A stretch of 64,000 bases of DNA, taken from positions 116,743 to 180,742 of the forward strand of contig JASANE010012378.1 in the NCBI GenBank assembly GCA_030248225.1, given 5' to 3'. Every line of letters begins with the position of its first letter. The stretch's first letter is position 1. The translations under genes were made by a program, and so were the position numbers. Positions 27,701-38,187 of this stretch are shown here, piece by piece. Source of the stretch: Trileptium ribeirensis (lineage: Eukaryota; Nematoda; Enoplea; Enoplida; Thoracostomopsidae). The notes under the pieces were generated by a model, which saw only the letters and a program-made list of their open reading frames with translations, made no database searches and had not been told where the DNA came from.

Positions 27701-30700
27701 ATCTTTCCATGTCTCGTACAATACTGTTCACTTTAACCCACTGTCATAACAAAGATCATTGGAGCAGCTCAAAATGAAACACATGTGGAGTTTAGCAATA
27801 CTGGATGAGTTTATAAAAACATAATTAAAACACAACTGTCAAGTTTAAAATGTATGTCAATGTTTTTCGCTGCCTTTTCCGAAACATATTCAATCTGACA
27901 ACACACTTATTGTCAAGGTTGAACTTTTTGCCCTTTTTCTTTCAATGAGTATTCTCTACAAATTGATATTACGTGAGATGCATGTCGTTAATCAACCAAG
28001 TCAAACATATCTACAACAAAACAAGAAAAATCGTACCCTTTATTAAGTTGAGGAAGCGTACTTTGAATATCGAGAAGCTGGGTGCGCCGTTCGGAAATAT
28101 CACGAAGCAAATGCAAGTCAGTCTGACTTCCTTGGTTGTCCGATATTCTAAACATAGGTAAAAAATATTTTAACATTTCATACAAAATTGTATAAAATAC
28201 AAGCTGTGCTGAACAAAGCCAGTTAGAAAAACCTAGATCAAACAAAAAGGCGTGAGTAAATCCCGTTATACAATTCAATAACGCTGTTATTGTTAGCTAT
28301 GTGATGCGACGCAAAAAAATTAAAAGGGCTATAAAAGTCCATATCAGAGATTTTAGCAATAGGAACTACCAACGTTTTCTATTTAAAACCTAAAGTAACG
28401 TAAGATAAAGTGAGTCATTGTTGCAAAATCCGTTTCAGCCATAAAAAGGGGCTCGCCAATACCTAAAACTTTGTGTAAAAATCAGGTTTAGAACATACTT
28501 GTTCATTTTTGATCGGAGCGAAGCGTTTCTGTTTCCGTCAGAGGGGGTTACAATTGGCACTGTCTGTCCAACTCCTCAATAACAACTGGGCCAAATTAAA
28601 TTTTTTTGGTTGGAAGGCTTAATATCCTTAAGGCACAAGAAATATAGTTTTTGTCAAAATTTGTTTTAGCAGTAGTCAACTAATTAGTTAATCATGTTAG
28701 CCCACTTTTAGCATTTTCGAACAAAAATTGGCAAAATTTTCAATTAATAATTAGTGTAAAGCTATTATTTTGGACCGTATTATACATCTCGCCGTGCTGA
28801 TTACGAATCTGGTGTTTGTTACAATTCGAAAATGTTAAAAGCATGCTGGTTAGTTAGTTAATTAGCTAATTACTAATTAATTATTAATTAGCTTTTTTTG
28901 AAAATTTTAATTTTCTCGGAGATGAAAAAATTGCAGACGGGGGTTTTATGTCGCTGATCACGAAAATAACATTTTTGAAACTGAAACTTGACCGTATATG
29001 CTAATTAGTTAATTAATTAGCTAATTTTATACAAATTTTAAAATCACACCAAAACTGCTGATTTTTTGCGCTCCCAAGCATAGCAAGTATTTTGTTTTAT
29101 TCTCGACTTTCCTTTACTTATAAGCAATTGGTCTAAGCTTATATCTTTTACATAAATTTGGTATAAAATTTATAATTTTAGTCAAATTTGAACTTGTTTG
29201 TTTAATAAACATATAAATATAGCCTCATATCAAGTCGGCGGTTAATTATAAGCACGTCCACTAAACAGTTGATCCGAGGTCAAATTTTTTATAAATTTAA
29301 TATTACACAGCTTATTTGCTTAATAAATATCCAAGTATAAATAAAGTTTCCATTAAAATATATGTATTTATTCTGTATAAACTTATAAATAAACAATAAT
29401 ATTTATACATTTAGGACTGCTGCCCGTATAAACAAGACGCTGCAAAGTAAACAAGCACGGGGCGAAGGACCCAAAAAGGGTCCCGTTCCCGCAAATACTT
29501 CACTGGCACTAAACGGGCCTCAACTCTAACAGCCGAGCATTTTGATACTTAACACGCTGTCTTTCAGAATAAAAAGGGAAAACCGGCCTCTCGATAAATA
29601 GTTAGAGTTTACAGCGCTTCAGCGAGTTCGGGTTGCCTATTTTGTGGGGCGAGAGGCACATTTTTGTGTCGAATTTAGTGAGGCGAATCCAATATCGAGA
29701 AAATTTCCTCAAATTTCAAAGGGTACTGTACCCAAAGTGAGCACAGCGGACCATTCCATTCCAGTACTGTACCCAAAGTGAGCATACCATTCCGGGCTCA
29801 AACGAAAGCCTCGCATCCAAGGAACCTAAAGATAACATTTATACGCTCATATACGAATTAATCGTGAAAATAAATAAATTTAACTATACTTTTTATTCAA
29901 GTTTCAGAAGATTATTTTTTGACAAGTCCGTAGAGTTTGGCCGGATTTCCACGGGACCGGTTACAATGGAAATACCGAAAAAATTCTGCATAAAAATATT
30001 CTGGTCTCTTCCAGCGCTTTCTAAACGGTTCCGGATTTATGGGCCGAACCCGCAAAAACCTTCAATTCCGAGTATTGGAATTGACATTTTAAAACTTGTT
30101 TTATCAGCTAACCAGGCCAATTAAAATGAACACTGGTAGCTGATAGTTTATTTAACTTTATAATTTACTATTGTATTTCTTAAATTTCAACAGTGGTAAA
30201 TTTTGATAAAAGGCAAATAATACTAATAACATTTAAAAATTTTACGCGTTTGCTATTCGCTATAGGGCGAACAGCGACTAAACCTTTCGTGGTTCTCACT
30301 TGTGGGGACTGTCGAGACAGATCTTTCCACATAAATCGGATTTCTCCTTACTCTATGGCGCGGGATGCTACCAAGATTCCTATAAGTTCGGAGAGTCGTT
30401 TTAATAATTCGAGGGTGAGGAATGGCAAGAATTCCTAGGTGTCTTGTCAGACCAGAACTATCGTATCTACAATAAACATAAGTGTACAAAAATTAACAAT
30501 TCCAATCCAAAATCGACCTGATCATGAATAACTGCACATGAATGAATAAATATATACTGCAAACACGGCAAATATATAATACGGTAAGGTCTCGTGCAGT
30601 CGGTTCATTTATACGGGGAGATCGACACATGATGTAAACTTGCACAAGAAAGACCGTCGATTGCTAAACTTTTATAGGCACATGCTGGTGTGACGAAATG

Positions 30701-33700
30701 GCTTGAGGTTCATGCAGAGCCATTGTCTTTGGAAAATCAATTCCAAGGGCAATTTGTGACCAAAATTCATAAATGTTAGGCAGTGGTCAGGATTAGTCTA
30801 TCTCGTAACGATCCAGCATTGATCTGTTACGTATCTATATGGCGAGCGAAACATTGAAAAGTAATTGTGAAGGAGTTCATCGCCTATCTTGTTTTCAATA
30901 TTGATTGAGTGAAATAACAAAGGGCTTGGGCGAATACTTTGAAAAGTAAACCTATAGTAAGTTTACCGGTTAAAAATATCATAAAATTGGTAGAACGTAA
31001 GGCATTTGCAGCCAGGGTTAAAATTGGCCACAGCTGAGATTAACATTTATTAAGCACTCATGTCATGTAGGTCAGCAGCAATGGTGCGACAACACAACCA
31101 GATAAAAAGGCGTAAAAATATTAAAATATAATTTGTTTAACATCTCTTATATGATTTCAAAATTCCAAAATTGGTGCAATTCAGCTTATATCCAGAATAT
31201 AGAACCGAAAGTTTCGCGGCTTAACAACATGTTATGTCAGGAGTTGGTTGAAAAGTTACTATGTACCGAATGCTTCTACATGACAACATTTAGCAATCGG
31301 CTCACGATACTGCGAGACACCTCAATTAGGAAAGCTACATTACAATTAGAGAGGTGCCGCCATAAAGAGTTAACTGAAACAAATTTGATACAGCGACCTT
31401 TTCTCGGGAGGACCTTTACTTAAAGAAGCTATGTTTTTAATTAGCATAGGTACGAGAACAACCGATTTTAATTCAGAAAGTACATTCGGCAAAATAGCGT
31501 TTAATAAAATAAAGCTTACTAGATACACACAATATCAATTAATGTTACCAATATGCTTACTATTCCTATACTTTTTGCATATACCGCGATAACGGCAATG
31601 TAGGATATGAAGTGAATTTCATCTTGACAAATTAAACCTAACAATTTCAATGCTTAGATTGAGTGAAGCTTACTTCTTTAGCTTTTCCTTAAAACGGGAT
31701 AATTGATAATGTTGTTTTCCCACTATTTTCGAGCACTTGGCTTGCAGTTCTTGTACCTTTTTCAGGTATTCCAAATACTCCTGATGAGCAACCTGAAAGG
31801 GACAACAAAGATACGTCATGCATAATATATATTAGATTACATATACAGAATTCATCATGTGTACCACAGGTTTAGTTGTAACAGCAAAACATGTAGTGGC
31901 ATCGCAGACGTCCTATTTTAAGCTACATTTATCTGCTTCATATGAAGGACAAAAAATTTTAATTTTAACAATTCGTATCCCTAAATCTGCACAATCTACG
32001 TAATACTCAACATATACCAATATTTGACATCTGAGGACAAAACACAGCGAGCGTCGTTTCATTTATTAGTTGTCATTTTGTGTAATCACGTACAACAGGC
32101 TGTGCTTGAAGCATATACCACTCTAAAACCTCTGGAACCCCCACCAATTGAAAACCCAAAAACACATCGACTCGAAACCCACATACAACGTATCAAGTTT
32201 TGTTCTGGTCTCTAGCTAAGCAAATCATAATATTCAGCAGTTGAATGCTTGATTATATATATCACCTTAAAATTTCTGGAAACTTTAACGCTTTGAATCC
32301 CTATTTCAGCCCACCTGCACGGTATGTTTGGATGAACATAATATATATAAGAACTAGTACAAGTATATAAGAATTGAATTGATGAGGCTGCAAAGCTATA
32401 CCTGTAATATTTGCTGTGCGCCTACATGTAATTGTGATTTGTCATGTAAGTAAATGTAAGTGGAAATGTATTTTCAGAAGTTTTATATATGCTCAGAATT
32501 CACTTTTTTTGGCCATGAGACAAGTCCCTGGTATACGGGCTTTCCATTCGTTTTCCAGACATTAAAGCCATCTTAACCAACTACAAACGCACGAAGCATG
32601 CGCCTAGATGATCAAAACATCGTATCCAGCCTACCAATAACACCCATATATATTATTTATGTTTATATACATAAGATATTTATGTTCTGCTCCGTCATAC
32701 TATTAGTAATTTACATGTCTTACATATAGTAGAGGTGTGTATGCATGTATGTATGATGCGTGTAGCAAAATTATAGCATTGAGGGGTGCGCTGTTAAAGA
32801 TACGTCCAGGGAAAAACGTTCCAGCGGGGGCAACCCTTAAAATTTTGCAATGGGGATAGGCCCTATTACAGCGGAGGCGCCCGTTCAAGCATTATAATAT
32901 ATTTGAGTTGATCGCCATGAGGATAAGTTTTACAGGGGGCAAATCTTTGTGAAAATGTTATAAAGGGACACTGTCTACTCACACTGTGCGAGAATTTGAA
33001 CATCGACTGAAAAACTTCGCCAAAAACAAGGCCGGAAGACCATTCGTTAAATCGAGCGAAAGTCGTACAAACGACTTTCGGGATCGTTAACTTTTAAATG
33101 AAAAAAGGGCGATCGCTATCTGGAGCGTGAACCGACCGACGGCCGCGGCCGTGATCGAATCTATATATATATATATATATGAATCCTGAGTGAGTGAGTG
33201 AAATGAGCGAAGCGAAGAATTCTTACTAGCCAGGAGTGTGAAATTTGGCAGCGTCTGTTTGTGGGGTTTTTCGGATGACAAGCATAACTCAACTTCTGAT
33301 AAGCAGGTCGTACGATACCTCATTCGAAAGTTTGAAATCTCTATTTGTGCCCTTTAGTTACGCGCAAAAACCGATTCCAACTCATTCCCCATCAAAAGGG
33401 GGTCCGAAAGGGCGGAAGTAGGGTCCCTAGGGCCCCACGAAAATACGTTATGAGCCATATCTCAATAACCACCGGTGTGATCTGGCCGCATTTGGGCTCA
33501 TTTTATTCAGAAAGTGTAACCCTATAAAGCTGTGTAAATATTATTGCCGAGGTCACGTACGCTCCAGGCTTGGGTCACAATGGGTTTTCAAATAGACCCT
33601 TGAGACCCCCGAAAACACCAAATTGGATATATCTCCTCAACCACGGAAGCGATTTGGCTATGATTGGGCTCATTTTGTTCAGAAAGTTCAGAAAGCAAGG

Positions 33701-36700
33701 CTCTATATAGCTGTATACGCTGTGTTGCTATTGCCCTCACCGGTCGAGCAGAGTTGGGTTGGGATGGGTTGTAAATGGGCTCTTGGGACTCAGAAAACAC
33801 CAAATTCACCATATCTCCTCAACTAGTAACTCTACCGAGATTACAGAACATATTGAAGCATAGGTACACCTACGTCTTTTACGTACACACCCAATCAGCT
33901 CTCCATAGTATACGTCGATATGCTATATGTAGATATCACACAATACCGCACAAGTTTGAACAAAATTAACACCGGAAATAAGTTTCCAATGTCCCAAAAC
34001 CACCAAATGCAAGCTATCAGCATACCAGGACGTAACAGTAAAATTAGGAATTCTGAATCGATGAACAATGGCGGCGCCATACCCCCGTACCCATACAACT
34101 AGAGATCACAGAGCAAAATCAACACCGGCAATGAATTTCCCACGCCCGAAAACCCCAACTGAAACTTTTTAGCCGCCCCAGGACGTCAGAACAAATTTTC
34201 TAATTTTAGGTCGAGGAACCATGGGGGTGCCATACCTCAAACCCCATAACTCCACAACCGGAGCCTTAATCAAAAACAAAAAAGAGGCATCGGCATTTAT
34301 CAGTTTACTATGAAATAAAACCAACCAGAGAAAGAAATTAGAATGTTAGGATAAAAATAACTTTGCTTCCTTGAAGGGTACTAAAATGGGGTAAAAACCG
34401 TCATTTTCACCTGTGACTCTGAACCAAAGGGACGCCATACCCGTGTACCCATGGAACCATGAGTCGCAGAGTAGAACCAACACCAGCAATACGTTTCCGA
34501 TACCCGAAAATCCCCAAGTGAAACTTTTCAGCCGCCCAGGACGTCAGAACAAATTTTCTAATTTTCAGTCGAGGAACCATGAGGGTGCCATACCTCAAAC
34601 CCCATAACTCTAGAACCGGAGGCTTGATCCAAAACAAAAAGTGACATCGGTATTTATCATTTTACTATGAAATAAAACCAACCAGAGAAATAAATTAGAA
34701 TGTTAAAATAACCTTGTTTCGCGTGAAGGGTAATAAATGGGGTAAAAACCCATTTTGACCTCTGACTCCGAATCAAAGGGCGCCATACCCGCGTACCCAT
34801 GGAACCATGGGTTGCAGAGTAAAACCAACACCAGCAAAGAGTTTGTCATGCCTGAAAACCCCCAAGCGAAACTTTTCAGCCGCCCAGGACGTCAGAACCA
34901 ATTTTCCAACTTTGGGTCGAGGAACCATGAGGGTGCCATATACCTCAAACACCATAACTCTAGAACCGGAGTCTTAATCCAAAAACAAAAAAGTGACATG
35001 GGTATTTATCATTTTACTATGAAATAAAACCAACCAGAGAAAGAAATTAGAACGTTAAAATAAAATAACATTGCTTCCGTGAAGGGTATTAAAATGGGGT
35101 AAAAACCCATTTTGACTTCTGACCCCGAATCAAAAGGGCGCCATACCCGCGTACCCATGCAACCATGGGTCACAGAGTAGAATCAAAACCAGCAAAGAGT
35201 TTGTCATGCCTGAAAACCCCCAAGTGAAACTTTTCAGCCGCCCAGGACGTCAGAACCAATTTTCTAATTTTGGGTCGAGGAACCATGAGGGTGCCATATA
35301 CCTCAAACAAACATCATAACTCTAAAACCGGAGCCGTAATCGAAAAACAAAAAAAGAGGCATCGGTATTTATCATTTAACTATGAAATAAAACCAACTAC
35401 AAGAAAGAATTCGAAAGTTAAGATTAAAATAACCTTGTCTCCGTGAAGGGTAATAAAAAACCCTCATGTTGACCTCTGATACCGAACGAAGGGGCGCCAT
35501 ACCCCCGTACCCATAGAACCAGCACCGTCAATAAGTTTTCCATGCCCCAAAACCCCCTGGTGAGACTTACCAGCCGGTCAAGAGGTCAGAACAAATTTTC
35601 AAATTTTGGGTCGAGGAACCGTTGAGGCGCCATACACCCGTACCTCAAAGCCCATAGATCCAGAACCGGAGTCTTAATCAAAAAACAAAAAAGAGGCATC
35701 GGCATTTATCATTTTACTATGAAATAAAATCAACCAGAGAAAAAATTCGAACGTTAAGATAAAAATAACATTGCTTCCGTGAAGGGTACTAAAATGGGGC
35801 AAACGGAACCACACCCAAAATCAAGAACCGTCGGGTATCTACACCGTAAATCGACTATACCGGTTAGAATGAGCCCAAGATCGTGAAAATCGGTTAAGTC
35901 ATTCCCGACCACACACACGCACAGACGGAACTTAAAAGATTTCACCCCTGCAACACACAATCTCCACTACGTTCTGAAAATTGGACATAATCTCCTCAAC
36001 CACGGAAGCGATTCGGCTAAGATTGGGCTCATTTTTGTTCAGAAAGCAAAGCTCTATATATATAGCTATATACGCTGCTTTGCTATTGAACTCACCTGTC
36101 GAGCAGGGTTGGGTTGAGATGGGTTGTAAATGGGCTCTTGGGACTCATACAACACCAAATTCACCATATCTCCTCAACTACTAGAGCGATTCAGTCGCGG
36201 TTGCGCTCATTTCGTTCAAAGAACAAACCTCTATATGGCTATATGTGGTGCTCTACTATTTGAGTACATCTGCATAGCATGTTTGCATGAATATACTAGT
36301 GAAGCTCGCTTGAAAGCCAGAATTCGAGTGGTGAGAACAATCCCCCGAAGTCTGTTGTAGAAAGCACACACAAACAAAGCCTACACACAGTACGCTGGTG
36401 CAGCATTATATAAAACCGTGAGTGATGAGTCATAGTTACGCCCGCCTCTTTTGATAGCCAACGTATGCAGTAGACAAAAGATCATACAACGAGTACAAAA
36501 ACAATCAACTAACAATTTAATAATTCAATAAAACCCTAAATTGACCGTGAAAAGAACGTTAAAGAATTCAAACCGACACTTGAGAAAAACCTCATTTTTC
36601 ATACCAAGTATGAAGCAGAAGTGTTAAAAATATTTGCCACACAATCAACTTGTTGGCCCAGAAAACCCCATATCCGACACTAAAACCAACAATAAGCAGA

Positions 36701-38187
36701 CATTTAGGTGCATTTCCCACAGCTTTTCACCAAACATGAAATTTGGCGCCAACTATAAGCTTATAGACTCCAGAATGGAAAGTAGTTGAAAAACTTGTTA
36801 TATATCATTGGAAAGCCCTGGTAAAGCTACCGAGCGCACTCTCTCATTCCACTCGAATTCAAATATATAAGAACTACTACAAGTATATATACAAGAATTG
36901 AACTAATGAGGCTGCAAAGGTATACCTGTGATATTTGTTGTGCGCCTCCTGAATGTAATTGTGATTTGTCATGTAAGTAAATGTAAGTGGAAGTGAAAGT
37001 ATTTTCCTAACTTTTATATACGCTCTGAATTCACTTTCTTGGCCATGAGACAAGTCCCTAGTATATGGGCTTTCCATTCACTGAAAATTTTGCCAGCGGC
37101 AGGACTCGGAGCGCCCTGATTTTTCCAAGGGCATTTTGCCAAGAGAAACAGTTAAACATTGTCTCAGATGAACTGCCAAAACGCTTTTGGTGGAGAGAAA
37201 TAACAATTTTGAAGCAAATTTTAACAAAATTTGTGAAATGTTTGGCTTCAAGAAGAAATTTTTGTACAAACTTTATGTACTTTGGGCCGATTGGCAACAA
37301 AAAATGCCAAGTGGCGGTGAACCGAGGAAGCCCAAAATTTTGCCAGGGGGCACGGACCGGGGGCACTCGGTTTTTTCCAGAGAGATACCCCTTCCCCAAT
37401 TTCCCAATTTGGAGAGCCCACTATATATAAACTATTCTTTATAAACAGTACCAAATTAATGAATACACAGTATAATCTGGAAAATTTTTGATGTCCTGCC
37501 CGAAGTACATAACCAAACACGATAAAAACAGACTGTTTTTTTGAAAATCGGGTTCGTCAATGGTAAAACACCTGAAAACCGATGAAAAGATATAATAGTT
37601 AAGTTGGACTCCACATAACAAAATCAACTTACGAAAACAGAGCTGGAAGACCATAAAGTAATTTGACTGTTAGATAACGTTAAATATCATTGCAATGCTA
37701 ATGGATATCCATTAAGGTAAAATTTCAGCGATTTTTCGGACCACAGTGATAAATTTAGTTGTTTTTCAGCTGAAATTGGGAATTTATTGCCAAAATTTAG
37801 CATGTTACCACATGAAGCGCTTCACAGAGGTAACGACATACTAAATGTACGGCTAAAATAATGAAACCAACGACTTCAACGGCATAAACTTTATAAGAGC
37901 ATGATGCATCCCCAACAACAACAAATTTATTGTACCATTTATTTTACCATATAGCTACCTATATAAAATGGAAGCTGACAAGACCATGTCAGGCTCCGAT
38001 TGACATTTACAGTTTCGGTTGTAGTTACTCTCTGATATAAGGTGCGTAGCATGCTTCCTGCTTTGAATTTGGGATGTAACAATCCGTTAAAAAAGGTATA
38101 ACAAAAGCCTATAAAAACACTGCAACGTACTTCTAGCTGGTCGAACTCATTGTCCAAGTCGTCCCACTCTTTCTCTATTGCATTCAT
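9556..38187 (-). CDS. TMEM120: TMEM120 family membrane protein (TACAN/NET29 homologue), 11 exons
   Basis: This is a complete minus-strand gene. Exons, 5' to 3' in transcript order: 38187-38131, 31792-31674, 28147-28037, 26891-26832, 20944-20852, 20282-20193, 17919-17792, 14450-14358, 13818-13754, 12848-12780, 9765-9556. All ten introns are GT-AG and every junction phase matches. The 1095-nt CDS encodes 364 residues; human TMEM120A is about 343. The product has an N-terminal coiled coil (about residues 1-95), a YEKFK segment before the first membrane helix, the family signatures [40 protein letters not shown] and [17 protein letters not shown], a six-helix membrane region, and a basic C-terminus (KDKESRRRR). 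Mammalian TMEM120 proteins are nuclear-envelope/ER membrane dimers with an ELOVL-like fold that bind coenzyme A; they were proposed as mechanosensors (TACAN) and affect adipocyte differentiation. The GWW-HH segment is part of the CoA site in mammalian structures. The catalytic or channel role in this animal is unknown. Confidence 0.95.
9766..12779 (-). other. TMEM120 intron 10 (3.0 kb)
   Basis: GT-AG borders. It contains unrecognised open frames at 10403-10687 (minus) and 11594-12061 (plus, 155 codons), neither with any recognisable domain. A segment at about 11755-11840 contains a short internal duplication (aaatgggttgcacc...gggaaactattgt, twice). Diverged repeat words near 11010-11120 recur at about 16660-16770. 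Confidence 0.5.
12780..12848 (-). CDS. TMEM120: TMEM120 exon 10
   Basis: This is a 69-bp exon with both borders in phase 0. The acceptor is TCTTTTAG|GCT and the donor GGCAG|GTGCGT. It encodes ALQLYNSFVLFQLWRRENCP then EWQ; the human protein has [23 protein letters not shown]. Confidence 0.93.
13754..13818 (-). CDS. TMEM120: TMEM120 exon 9
   Basis: The acceptor is TTTTCAG|AA and the donor GATAC|GTAAGT. It encodes [20 protein letters not shown], nearly identical to the human [21 protein letters not shown]. Confidence 0.97.
14358..14450 (-). CDS. TMEM120: TMEM120 exon 8
   Basis: The acceptor is AATTTTAG|CT and the donor TGTGG|GTAAGC. It encodes [20 protein letters not shown] then GIRDSMDVTV; the human protein has [30 protein letters not shown]. 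Confidence 0.96.
14451..17791 (-). other. TMEM120 intron 7 (3.3 kb)
   Basis: Apart from the 267-bp duplication, it holds a diverged copy of the 9370-9450 repeat at about 16007-16090 and a further repeat-like block around 16660-16790. No coding segment was recognised. Confidence 0.5.
14611..15143. repeat. 267-bp tandem duplication
   Basis: The segment 14611-14877 is repeated at 14878-15143, with a handful of differences (for example gactac/ggctac and an indel in the agttttgc run). The unit begins tctgaaggcgtagagccatg and ends at a tatacaatata stretch. It lies in TMEM120 intron 7 and has no coding potential. The near identity indicates a recent duplication. Confidence 0.93.
17792..17919 (-). 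CDS. TMEM120: TMEM120 exon 7 (GWW-HH motif)
   Basis: The acceptor is TTCTTTAG|A and the donor TATTG|GTAAGG. It encodes [13 protein letters not shown] then ISGILITWPDGVCYQAFREQ. The Trp pair and His pair align with the CoA-site segment of mammalian TMEM120A. Confidence 0.96.
17920..20192 (-). other. TMEM120 intron 6 (2.3 kb) with G-rich minisatellite
   Basis: It includes a short minisatellite at about 18899-18955 built from a ggggggctacacgtcaggt unit. Related gggggctacatgtcac words lie near 19270, and a taaatatataataatattat duplication near 19865-19925. Open frames here (for example 19208-19573, 121 codons, plus strand) are not recognisable. Confidence 0.55.
20193..20282 (-). CDS. TMEM120: TMEM120 exon 6
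   Basis: The acceptor is GTTTCCAG|A and the donor TCGAA|GTAAGT (strong). It encodes [20 protein letters not shown] and EGILRINGS; the human protein has VWYYCTLTIRESILINNGS. Confidence 0.96.
20852..20944 (-). CDS. TMEM120: TMEM120 exon 5 (first membrane helix)
   Basis: The acceptor is GTTTTAG|A and the donor ACACG|GTAACT. It encodes FQYKDDYEKFK followed by a hydrophobic helix rich in I, F and V that ends in VFQTR. The human counterpart is FAYKDEYEKFKLYLTIILIL. Confidence 0.94.
22262..23790 (+). pseudogene. Decayed RTE-like non-LTR retrotransposon (RT region)
   Basis: Translating across several frames gives a degraded but ordered series of non-LTR retrotransposon landmarks. About 22430-22520 resembles the pre-RT part (WKTLDLVDKRRNAR). 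About 22735-22820 gives LTQPPPLKEM and AITAMKPNSAPGK (fingers). About 22960-23100 gives KGDK, NCKNYRKISLLHIAHKII and an REGFRST remnant. About 23110-23350 gives STVDQIFAVQNRT, then YGI and GGTSDPLAVTT remnants, and about 23360-23410 the LFNLVLD remnant. About 23555-23590 gives INTKKARLLF. These are the RT motifs of RTE/craniofacial-development-protein-2-like elements. There are multiple stops, frameshifts and no intact catalytic FADD-type motif. It lies antisense within a TMEM120 intron and is ancient and non-functional. Confidence 0.8.
24560..24750. repeat. Cluster of imperfect palindromes (GTTCGTTTACAAACGAAC-like)
   Basis: At least four short palindromes or near-palindromes sit within 180 bp: catttgtttacaaatg, cgttcgtttacaagcgaacg, cgttcggttatgaacga and cgctcgtttataaacg. 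They share a cgtt(c)gtttayaaacg core. The function is unknown; it could be the remains of a foldback element or a protein-binding array. Confidence 0.5.
25195..25620. repeat. Three diverged ~180-bp tandem repeats
   Basis: Units starting near 25195, 25378 and 25556 share the opening tctctagatarccaaa..., an ataccyatatatacacaat-like middle and an atcgggttnrttgac...aaaac end. A related single unit lies at about 37440-37660 and a partial one near 32205-32240. This is a degenerate satellite-like family within the TMEM120 introns. Confidence 0.65.
26832..26891 (-). CDS. TMEM120: TMEM120 exon 4
   Basis: This is a 60-bp exon. The acceptor is TTTTTAG|A and the donor GAAAG|GTTGG. It encodes YLDVILGKVNVSLLSKAE, matching the human YLSLVLGNVNVTLLSKQAK segment. 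The exon is too short to stand out as an ORF, and was found by matching the missing family segment. Confidence 0.93.
26892..28036 (-). other. TMEM120 intron 3 (1.1 kb)
   Basis: GT-AG borders (donor GG|GTACGA, acceptor TTTTTAG). Nothing recognisable inside. Confidence 0.6.
28037..28147 (-). CDS. TMEM120: TMEM120 exon 3
   Basis: The acceptor is ATGTTTAG|A and the donor AAAGG|GTACGA. The peptide runs through LLRDISERRTQLLDIQSTLP, equivalent to the NQMKERQGLFFDMEAYLP part of human TMEM120A. The 1-base/2-base split codons fit exons 2 and 4. Confidence 0.92.
28148..31673 (-). other. TMEM120 intron 2 (3.5 kb)
   Basis: Contents: taattagttaattagctaatt-type AT-rich repeats around 28680-29030, a reverse copy of the GCTTCGCT repeat end near 28514-28540, and a 41-bp-spaced duplication of gtactgtacccaaagtgagca at 29723 and 29764. 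Open frames such as 29864-30124 and 31133-31423 are unrecognised and probably random. Confidence 0.5.
31674..31792 (-). CDS. TMEM120: TMEM120 exon 2
   Basis: It encodes residues 20-58 plus two bases of codon 59. The acceptor is CCTTTCAG|GTT and the donor AAGAA|GTAAGC. The peptide EYLEYLKKVQELQAKCSKIV continues the amphipathic coiled coil and contains the conserved Cys seen in vertebrate homologues. Confidence 0.92.
32339..32555. repeat. Outer direct repeat, left copy
   Basis: A ~215-bp block, from aatatatataagaactagtac through gaggctgcaaag to ggccatgagacaagtccctg and gggctttccattc, recurs in the same orientation at 36862-37081. The two copies flank the inner repeats and the satellite array. 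Confidence 0.85.
33160..33181. repeat. (TA)n microsatellite
   Basis: An uninterrupted run of about ten ta units, followed after a few bases by a gagtgagtgagtg run. Confidence 0.9.
33609..33835. repeat. Inner direct repeat, left copy
   Basis: This ~225-bp block starts near a ctcctcaaccacggaagcgat word and ends with accaaattcaccatatctcctcaact. It recurs at about 35966-36180 in the same orientation. The two copies bracket the ~355-bp satellite array. Confidence 0.85.
33965..35815. repeat. Satellite array, ~355-bp units, five copies plus partial
   Basis: The word cgccataccc recurs at 34075, 34433, 34781, 35139 and 35495, a period of 348-358 bp. Each unit carries gtacccat, cagccgcccaggacgtcaga, ggtcgaggaaccat, ctatgaaataaaaccaac and gaagggta. 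A partial unit precedes the first full one, and the last unit is more diverged. Open frames seen in the units are repeats of each other and not genes. The array lies in TMEM120 intron 1. Confidence 0.92.
35966..36190. repeat. Inner direct repeat, right copy
   Basis: Second copy of the 33609-33835 block, same orientation, with small differences (for example attcggctaagattggg). Confidence 0.85.
36862..37081. repeat. Outer direct repeat, right copy
   Basis: Second copy of the 32339-32555 block, same orientation, with about 10% differences. A related sequence with gccaagagaaac and ccaaaattttgccag words follows to about 37400. Confidence 0.85.
38131..38187 (-). CDS. TMEM120: TMEM120 exon 1 (start codon)
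   Basis: It encodes residues 1-19 from the ATG at 38187-38185, with the sequence EKEWDDLDNEFDQLE. This matches the start of the family coiled coil (human WEDLQQDF). The donor is GAA|GTACGT, phase 0. Confidence 0.88.

Larger units (their letters stand above)
31793..38130 (-). other. TMEM120 intron 1 (6.3 kb)
   Basis: The largest intron. It is mostly occupied by the nested direct repeats and the satellite array, plus a single ~180-bp family unit at 37440-37660. No second gene was recognised. Confidence 0.6.

Noticed and set aside
34413..35027. Repeated 60-90-codon ORFs with the same RPGRQN-type peptide
   Set aside because: These are frames within units of the ~355-bp satellite array, not genes.
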